Positions 13,808 to 18,800 of a stretch of 18,800 nt of DNA are shown piece after piece. The number at the start of each line of letters is the position of its first letter. Positions within the stretch are counted from its first letter, which is position 1. The stretch is from Dehalococcoidia bacterium UBA2160 (GTDB lineage: Bacteria; Chloroflexota; Dehalococcoidia; Lucifugimonadales; UBA1123), in NCBI GenBank assembly GCA_002328865.1, contig DCWO01000067.1:1-18800 (forward strand). The letters are read 5' to 3'. A program made the translations under genes and the position numbers. The notes beneath the pieces were generated by a model that saw only the letters and a list, made by a program, of their open reading frames with translations, made no database searches and was not told where the DNA came from.

Positions 13808-14665
13808 GTGACCTACGAGAACCTGTTGTACGAAGTCGATGAGCGGGTGGCGACCATAACGCTGGACCGGCCGGAGAAGGTTAACGCCTTGAGTTGGGAC
13901 ATGCGGCAGGAGTTGTACGCGGCGCTGAAAGCGGCCGAGAGAGATCAGGACGTCGGCTGCATCGTCATCAAAGGCGCAGGGAGGGCTTTCAGCGCTGGGT
14001 ACGACCTGACACCGGCCGACCCGTCGCCGAACCAGCCGCCGGGCGGATATGTTTCGCCTGACCTTGATAAGCTCACCGGCCAATATGCCCGAGACCTGGT
14101 GAACGGCTGGTGGGTGATCTGGGAGCTCGCCAAGCCGGTGATCGCCCAGGTTCACGGCTGGTGCCTCGCCGGGGCCAGTGAGTTGGCGTCGATGTGCGAC
14201 ATCCTGTTCGTCGCCGACGACGCGCAACTGGGGTATCCGCCGGTCCGGGCGCTGAGCTCGCCCGACACGCTGTACTTCCCGTGGAAGATGCCCATGAGCT
14301 GGGCCAAGTACCTGATGATGACCGGCAAACCCGTGGCCGGAAAAGACGCTGTCACGATCGGTTGGGCGACGAAGTCGTTCCCCGCGGACCAACTCGAGGA
14401 AGAAACGCGAACCGAAGCTCGCGCGATCGCGTCGATCCCCGCCGACATGCTGGCCTCCAACAAGAAGGCAACCAACCGAGCATACGAGATAATGGGCATG
14501 CGCACCGCGATGGACGTGGGCGTCGACTGGCAGGTGCTGTCGACCTACCGCAACACTGCTGGTGAGTTCGGCAAGATCTCACGCGAGGAAGGCCTGCGGG
14601 CGGCCCTGCAATGGCGCGACGGACCGTTCAAGGACTATTCAGCCAGACCCAGAGACGACCGTTAG
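13808..14665 (+). CDS. Enoyl-CoA hydratase/isomerase (crotonase) family protein
   Basis: This is a 285-residue cytoplasmic crotonase-fold protein acting on acyl-CoA substrates. The N-terminal strand pair and ITLDRPEKVNALSWDM are typical, as are the oxyanion-hole segments FSAGYDL and HGWCLAGASELASMCDI. Of the two glutamates used by classical hydratases, the first is present (Glu125 in AGASE). The second position, which is Glu in the QPE motif, falls on Pro145 in GYPPVRAL. That suggests a reaction other than simple hydration, such as isomerisation, hydrolysis or decarboxylation. An unusual insertion (about 70-100, Pro/Gly/Tyr-rich) lies before the active site. The GTG start has AGGAGG five to six bases upstream. 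Substrate unknown; family certain. Confidence 0.9.
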   Translation: MTYENLLYEVDERVATITLDRPEKVNALSWDMRQELYAALKAAERDQDVGCIVIKGAGRAFSAGYDLTPADPSPNQPPGGYVSPDLDKLTGQYARDLVNGWWVIWELAKPVIAQVHGWCLAGASELASMCDILFVADDAQLGYPPVRALSSPDTLYFPWKMPMSWAKYLMMTGKPVAGKDAVTIGWATKSFPADQLEEETRTEARAIASIPADMLASNKKATNRAYEIMGMRTAMDVGVDWQVLSTYRNTAGEFGKISREEGLRAALQWRDGPFKDYSARPRDDR

Positions 14666-14674
14666 CTGGCAACC

Positions 14675-14813
14675 GCCTCGTCACAACGCAATCAGGCAGC
14701 GATTGCGCGAGGCAATCAGTTTGGGGGAGTCCAGAGGGGCGCAAGCCCCTTCTGGAGGGGGTTTTGGGGGACACCCCCCAAACCTCAATCCCCCTTCCCG
14801 AGAAGGAAGGGGG
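14675..14813 (+). repeat. Array of four hairpins between convergent genes
   Basis: In order: (1) 14675-14713, CGCAATC/GATTGCG inside GCCTCG/CGAGGC; (2) 14731-14755, CCAGA-GGGGC closed by a GCAA tetraloop with GCCCC and TCTGG; (3) 14760-14784, GGTTT and GGGGG paired with CCCCC and AAACC around ACA; (4) 14790-14813, CCCCCTTCC/GGAAGGGGG, 9 bp, loop CGAGAA. They fill the gap between two converging crotonase-family genes. Bidirectional termination is one role; the G-run structure also looks like a dispersed intergenic repeat. Confidence 0.7.
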
Positions 14814-14895
14814 ACACAGGGGGATGGTTGCTTCCGGCCCCGGACACGTTTCGGTCGTGAGCGTCAACCTCGCCTAAGGCAAGGGGGCTGTCTGC

Positions 14896-15762
14896 TTACC
14901 GGCCCACGAACGACGGCCGGCGCTTCTCGACGAACGCGCGCACACCCTCTTTGTGGTCTTCGGTGCGCCGCGCGATGTCCTGCGCCGGTCCCGCCAGTCG
15001 CAGGCTCTCGGCGAAATCCACGTACAGCGACTGCTGCACCAGCTTCTTGATCAGAGCCATCGAATATGTCGCTCCGTCGGCGACGCGCTTGGCCAGCTCG
15101 AGAGTGGTGTCCATCAGCTCCTCGTGGGGCGTCACCTTGTTCACGATTCCCAGCCGGTACGCTTCGTCCGCCGACAGGATGTCGCCCGTGTACTGGAGCA
15201 TCATCGTGTTGCCCAGACCGATCAGGCGCGGAAGCTGCCAGCAAGAGCCGTCAGCGGGGATCAGTCCGCGGCGGATGAACATCTCAGACATCCCGATCTT
15301 CTCGGAAGCGATCCGGATGTCGCACGACAGGGCGATGCCCATCCCCAGGCCCATCGCGTAACCATTGACGGCCGCGATAGACGGCTTCTGCAGCTCATGC
15401 AACCGCAATGGGATGAACCTGACGCCGTCGATCTCTTCGGCGCCTTCTTCTACTGCGTCCGGCATGTCAGCCCACCTCTGATCGAGGACGTCCCAGGGTT
15501 TGACGCCCGCCGGCAACGGCGGCTCTTCTTCTCGGGATCGGTTGGCGTCGTCCATCCGCTTGACGTTGGCGCCTGAGCAGAACGACGGGTCGCGGCCGGT
15601 CAGCACCAGCGCCCTGAGTTCGGACGACGCTTCGAGCCGGTCGATCTCCTGGTTGAGTTCGCCGGCCATCTCTTCGCCGATCGAGTTTCTCGTCGGCGCG
15701 TCGTCCATGGTCAAGACCAGCACGGCGCCTACCTCCTGTACGTCGATGAAATTGTATGCCAT
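14896..15762 (-). CDS. Enoyl-CoA hydratase/isomerase family protein (second paralogue)
   Basis: This is a 288-residue crotonase-fold protein. Family landmarks are FCSGANVKRM (about 61-70), AVNGYAMGLGMGIALSCDIRIASE (read around 131-154) and the C-terminal EGVRAFVEKRRPSF. The catalytic pattern is the mirror of the plus-strand paralogue: the first hydratase Glu is replaced by Gly142 in GLGMG, while the second is kept as Glu160 in GMSEMF. The SEMFIRRGL form is common in degradative crotonases with varied substrates. The ATG at 15762 has GGAGG at a good distance; the frame extends upstream to 15801 without support. It is the last gene of the minus-strand run, 64 bases after the CoxG-like gene. Confidence 0.9.
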   Translation of the reverse strand: MAYNFIDVQEVGAVLVLTMDDAPTRNSIGEEMAGELNQEIDRLEASSELRALVLTGRDPSFCSGANVKRMDDANRSREEEPPLPAGVKPWDVLDQRWADMPDAVEEGAEEIDGVRFIPLRLHELQKPSIAAVNGYAMGLGMGIALSCDIRIASEKIGMSEMFIRRGLIPADGSCWQLPRLIGLGNTMMLQYTGDILSADEAYRLGIVNKVTPHEELMDTTLELAKRVADGATYSMALIKKLVQQSLYVDFAESLRLAGPAQDIARRTEDHKEGVRAFVEKRRPSFVGR

Positions 15763-15826
15763 CGTTCTTGCCCTCCATTCGTTGGCGCTCAGCCGTCCCA
15801 CGTCTCTTGACTTCGGGAGTGACCGG

Positions 15827-16270
15827 CTACGTGTTTTCCAATTTTGACTTGAGACGGCCGAAAAAATCGTTCATCATCATCTTGGCCGCGCCTCTGAGCA
15901 GGGGTTGGCTCAGACGTGCAGCGAATCCGCTCACTTTGGCGTCGCCATCGACATCCACACGGGTCCGTTCGCCGTCGATCTCAGTGAACTCGAGAGCGCC
16001 TTCGCCTTTAACTCCGACGCCCGCGCCCCGACCTTCGATCGTCAGCCGGTAGGATTCCAATTCGACCTCGTCGGCCACCGCGATGTTGGCCGATGCGTTT
16101 CCGGTAAATCCGGCCACTTGGACGCTGACGGTCAGATCGTACGAGTCGTGTCCATTGGTTCGCACTTCATGGGCGCCCGGGATGCAACTCGAAAGGAACT
16201 CCGGCGATCTGAGGGCGTCCCACACGTCCTGCCGTGGGACATCGAAGTCATACGAACCTTCGACTCTCAC
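15827..16270 (-). CDS. CoxG/SRPBCC family protein
   Basis: This 147-residue protein has the CoxG version of the START-like SRPBCC fold. It opens with VEGSYDFDVPRQDVWDAL, followed by FLSSCIPGAHEV (the PG-x-x-x-V turn), then alternating strands and a final amphipathic helix MMMNDFFGRLKSKL. In aerobic CO oxidisers CoxG recruits factors to CO dehydrogenase, but most homologues lie away from CODH genes and have unknown ligands. No CODH gene is here. The usual C-terminal membrane-anchoring extension is absent. The start is GTG with GGGAG eight bases upstream. Its neighbours, an aminotransferase and an enoyl-CoA hydratase homologue, suggest a metabolic role. Confidence 0.85.
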   Translation of the reverse strand: MRVEGSYDFDVPRQDVWDALRSPEFLSSCIPGAHEVRTNGHDSYDLTVSVQVAGFTGNASANIAVADEVELESYRLTIEGRGAGVGVKGEGALEFTEIDGERTRVDVDGDAKVSGFAARLSQPLLRGAAKMMMNDFFGRLKSKLENT

Positions 16271-16298
16271 AATGGATTCTCCCGCACACCCAAAACTT

Positions 16299-16330
16299 CT
16301 GCCCGTAAATCTAACACACGGTGCGGGCAG
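16299..16330 (-). terminator. Weak terminator candidate after the aminotransferase gene
   Basis: CTGCCCG and CGGGCAG (arms 16324-16330 and 16299-16305) form a 7-bp stem with an 18-nt loop. On the minus strand it is followed by AAGTTTTGG. The long loop and short T-run make it weak; partial readthrough into the CoxG-like gene is likely. Confidence 0.35.
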
Positions 16331-16346
16331 CCGTCATCGAGTCAAG

Positions 16347-17519
16347 CTAGATGCCGAAATAAGCCGCGAGACGCCTCAGGGCCTCCTCGAAGCGAGAGCG
16401 AGTCGACGAGCCGTACGATATCCGCACGAAGTCGCGCCACGCGCTTCCGAATGCGCTGCCTGGGACCGTCAGGACGTTGCTCCGTTCCAAGACGTCCCAC
16501 GCAAGCTCCTGTCCCGACGCGGTTGGGTTCGCCCTGACGAACGCGAACAGGGCGCCATCCGTCTTCATCCACTCCATGTCGGGGATCGCGTCCAACGTCC
16601 GCGCCAGCACTGCACGGCGGGCTTCGAGTTCTGCCAGATGGCTCTCCGTGAACGCATCGATCACGCCCAGGGCGGCCACGGCGCCGACCTGCGAGATGAT
16701 CGGCGCGCAGATCGCCATCGCGTCCTGCACCTTGAGCGCCTGACGGCAGAATTCCGTGTCCGCGACCATGTAGCCGATGCGCCAGCCCGTCATCCCAAAC
16801 GTCTTCGACAGGCTGCCCAGCGTGATCACCGTGTCCCCCAAGCCGGAAATCGACCCTGGACTGAACGTGCTCGCGCCGTCGTATCCGAAGAACTCGTACG
16901 CCTCATCGCTCAGCAATCGGATCCTGCGATCGGCGGCGAACCTCGCGATGCGCTCGACCTCCGCCCGGTCGTACACGGCGCCGGTCGGGTTGTTGGGCGA
17001 AGTGACCACGATGGCACGAGTTCTGTTGGTCACCGCGGCTTCGACGTCGCTCAGGTGTAGCTGGAAGCCGTCCTCCTCGGACGTCGGGACCTCCACGACG
17101 CGTCCACCGCACAGCTCGATTGCCATGTGGTGGTTGAAGTAGTACGGCGCCGCAATCGCGACCTCGTCGCCCGGCTCGAGCATCGTCAGCATCGCAACCA
17201 TGAACGCCTGGTTGGACCCGGGCGTCACCACGATCTGGGTCCCCGGGTCGGCGTCGATTCCGTTGATCCGGCCCAGCTTCTCCGCCAGCGCCTGCCGCAG
17301 CTCCGGGATCCCCGCGTCCGGACCGTAGGTGTGGATGCGCGGCTCCGACGACAAAGCCTCCGTGACAACCTCGATCATCTCTGTCGGCGGCCCAAAAAAC
17401 GGAACGCTCTGCCCCAGGCTGATTACGTCGTGCCCCTCAGCCGCCAGTTCCGCCATCCGATTATTGAGCGCGTCGATGGGCGGCATTACCGTCATCAAGA
17501 CGCGTTCGGGTAGTCTCAT
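16347..17519 (-). CDS. PLP-dependent class I/II aminotransferase
   Basis: This is a 390-residue fold-type I aminotransferase of the aspartate aminotransferase superfamily. Visible motifs are SPNNPTG (174-180), the cofactor-binding Asp205 and Tyr208 in SDEAYEF, the Schiff-base lysine Lys239 in GSLSKTFGMTGWRIG, Arg247 nearby, and the C-terminal FVRISYG arginine that binds the substrate carboxylate. It transfers amino groups between an amino acid and a 2-oxo acid in the cytoplasm; the exact substrate cannot be read. The ATG at 17519 has GAGG five bases upstream and gives the family's usual length. The open frame runs on upstream to 18428, but that Arg/Pro-rich part lies in another frame of the RNase D gene and is not real. 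A weak promoter precedes it. Confidence 0.92.
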   Translation of the reverse strand: MRLPERVLMTVMPPIDALNNRMAELAAEGHDVISLGQSVPFFGPPTEMIEVVTEALSSEPRIHTYGPDAGIPELRQALAEKLGRINGIDADPGTQIVVTPGSNQAFMVAMLTMLEPGDEVAIAAPYYFNHHMAIELCGGRVVEVPTSEEDGFQLHLSDVEAAVTNRTRAIVVTSPNNPTGAVYDRAEVERIARFAADRRIRLLSDEAYEFFGYDGASTFSPGSISGLGDTVITLGSLSKTFGMTGWRIGYMVADTEFCRQALKVQDAMAICAPIISQVGAVAALGVIDAFTESHLAELEARRAVLARTLDAIPDMEWMKTDGALFAFVRANPTASGQELAWDVLERSNVLTVPGSAFGSAWRDFVRISYGSSTRSRFEEALRRLAAYFGI

Positions 17520-17559
17520 AGCTGCCTCACGAGTGGGGGATGGGGCGGATCTCGGGCGC

Positions 17560-17590
17560 ATTGTACACCGACGCGTTGTGTTGAGTTCAA
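17560..17590 (-). promoter_or_regulatory. Weak promoter candidate for the aminotransferase gene
   Basis: TTGAAC (17590-17585) and TACAAT (17565-17560, 5 of 6 matches) face the aminotransferase gene. The 19-bp spacing is longer than optimal. The gene may also be read through from RNase D. Confidence 0.3.
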
Positions 17591-17593
17591 CGC

Positions 17594-18727
17594 TTAGCCG
17601 AGCGCCGCTCCCAACGCCGCCGCGAACTCTTCGCGTTGCCATCGGCGCACGTCGGGCGACCCGAGCTCGGCGTCGAGGGTGTGGGGGGATTTCGCGAGGC
17701 GTTCGAGGCTTGCCATCGGCCAGAGGAGGGCCGGGTCGAGGGTGAGTTGCTCGCCGAGTTTGAGCCGCCACTTCTTCAGTTTCTGCAGGCGTTCGATTGT
17801 GATCGGAGTCGTGGGGATGCCGCGGCTTCGAGGTGGATTCTTGATCGGCGGGTCGGTGAAGCCTTGCTGGATTGCCGTTCGCAACTGTCTGCCAAGGCGC
17901 GAGCGGTGTTGTCGCTTGAGCGCTGGGATGCTGGCGAGATCGGATTTGGGCTCCGACGCCAGTAGAAGCAGGGTTTCGTGCGGCAGAACGAAGTAGGGTG
18001 GTCGGTCGCGCTGGCGGGCTTCGGCTTCGCGCACGGAGAAGAGTCTTTTCAGGACCGCTTTCTGTTGGCCATTCAGCTTGCGGCTGCCTTTGATCGACAG
18101 GAACGCCGTGTCCGGGTCCGGGCCCGTGTATCGGATGTCCTCCGTGCGTTCGAACTCCTCGGCGGCCCACGTCGATCTGGACAGGGCTCGGAGCTTGCTG
18201 TCGAGGATCTTCCGCAGGTCCAGAAGGTGCGATACGTCTGTCGCGGCGTAGCTCAATGCCTCGGGACTGAGCGGGCGTCGGGCCCAGTCGCTCTTCTGGA
18301 GGCGGGCGAGTTTCGGGATGGTCACCCCGAGCAGCGTCTCGATCAGCGCCGACAGTCCAGTCCGCTCCATCCCCACAAACCGTGCAGCGATCGCCGTGTC
18401 GAACAGGTTCCGAATTCGAAATCCCCACTGCCGATCGAGGCAGCGCACGTCGTACTCGGCGCCCTGAGCCACCTTCATCACCGACTCGTCCGCGAGCACT
18501 TCCCCGAACGGCGCCATGTCATCGACGGCGAGCGTGTCGATCAAGTACACGTGGCTCTTGGTCGCCACCTGAATCAAGCAGACCTTCTCCGGGTACCCGT
18601 GCCGGCTGTTGGACTCGGTGTCTATCGCGATGTCGGATTCGGCTGACAACGTGCGGGCGAGGTCAGCGATCTGCTGCGATGTGGTTAGAAGTTCGAATTC
18701 AATCGATTCTTTAGTTTGCGAGCTCAC
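17594..18727 (-). CDS. rnd: Ribonuclease D
   Basis: This 377-residue 3'-5' exoribonuclease trims tRNA and other stable RNA precursors. The N-terminal DEDDy exonuclease domain keeps all four acidic residues: Asp36 and Glu38 in IDTESN, Asp93 in EYDVRCL, and Asp164 with Tyr160 in SYAATDVSHLLDL. An HRDC domain follows (about 215-285, with LNGQQKAVLKRLFSVREAEA and PPYFVLPHETLLLLA), then a second helical HRDC-like region. The length matches E. coli RNase D (about 375). The GTG start has AGGT about nine bases upstream. It is the first gene of the minus-strand run in this window and ends 74 bases before the aminotransferase start. Confidence 0.93.
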   Translation of the reverse strand: MSSQTKESIEFELLTTSQQIADLARTLSAESDIAIDTESNSRHGYPEKVCLIQVATKSHVYLIDTLAVDDMAPFGEVLADESVMKVAQGAEYDVRCLDRQWGFRIRNLFDTAIAARFVGMERTGLSALIETLLGVTIPKLARLQKSDWARRPLSPEALSYAATDVSHLLDLRKILDSKLRALSRSTWAAEEFERTEDIRYTGPDPDTAFLSIKGSRKLNGQQKAVLKRLFSVREAEARQRDRPPYFVLPHETLLLLASEPKSDLASIPALKRQHRSRLGRQLRTAIQQGFTDPPIKNPPRSRGIPTTPITIERLQKLKKWRLKLGEQLTLDPALLWPMASLERLAKSPHTLDAELGSPDVRRWQREEFAAALGAALG

Positions 18728-18800
18728 GTATTAGCGACCTGTTGTTTGTAATGACGCCTGTTTGATCTGGATCGTCATCGGGCGCCAACCGCCCAGGTGA

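Noticed and set aside
16083..17060. 325-codon plus-strand open frame opposite the CoxG-like and aminotransferase genes
   Set aside because: Antisense shadow of two recognised genes, with Arg-rich low-information sequence.
17520..18428. Upstream 303-codon extension of the aminotransferase frame
   Set aside because: It overlaps RNase D in another frame, is Arg/Pro-rich and is not aminotransferase-like. The ATG at 17519 has a good ribosome site and gives normal family length.
18751..18778. Inverted repeat ATGACG/CGTCAT before RNase D
   Set aside because: Only 6 bp per arm with a 16-bp spacer near the window edge; expected by chance.

Overview
The window is about 60% GC and tightly packed, with gene runs on both strands and many GTG or TTG starts. 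It looks like a chromosomal segment of a free-living bacterium. The gene set suggests a Chloroflexota lineage of the Dehalococcoidia/SAR202 type: a fused tandem CaiB/BaiF CoA-transferase, several enoyl-CoA hydratase-type enzymes, a CoxG-like protein, a PA14-bearing membrane glycosyltransferase, a regulator joining FHA and winged-helix domains, and a SelW-like selenoprotein. The taxonomic guess is inference only. There is no rRNA, tRNA, CRISPR array, transposase or phage gene.

Layout. (1) 39-2392, plus strand: an FHA/winged-helix regulator, then a 12-TM MFS carrier. (2) 2429-7710, minus strand: a two-gene unit of a tandem class III CoA-transferase followed by a GT39-type membrane glycosyltransferase with two PA14-like domains. 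(3) 7804-8275, minus: a compact single-gene unit with promoter, Shine-Dalgarno and strong terminator. It encodes a 95-residue SelW-like protein whose Cys-Val-Pro-Sec motif is written with an in-frame TGA, followed by a SECIS-like hairpin. (4) 8353-10963, minus: a DUF503/YlxP protein closely followed by an MrfA/YprA-type helicase. (5) 10964-12755: a sparsely coding interval with an orphan type IV prepilin gene interrupted by one in-frame TAG, a folded segment with two competing pairings, and a convincing free-standing ncRNA gene on the minus strand (perfect -35, 17-bp spacer, near-perfect -10, closing stem, T-rich tail). (6) 12756-14665, plus: a protein of unknown function and an enoyl-CoA hydratase family protein. 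(7) 14675-14813: four consecutive hairpins between convergent genes. (8) 14896-18727, minus: RNase D, a class I aminotransferase, a CoxG/SRPBCC protein and a second enoyl-CoA hydratase family protein.

How the parts may work together (inference). The CoA-transferase, the two crotonase-fold proteins, the CoxG-like protein and the MFS carrier fit uptake and CoA-dependent breakdown of organic acids. RNase D and the MrfA-like helicase are RNA and DNA maintenance genes. The selenoprotein would be a small thiol-redox protein and implies that the genome has selenocysteine machinery elsewhere. The items most worth pursuing are the selenoprotein, the ncRNA, and the interrupted prepilin with its elaborate upstream region.
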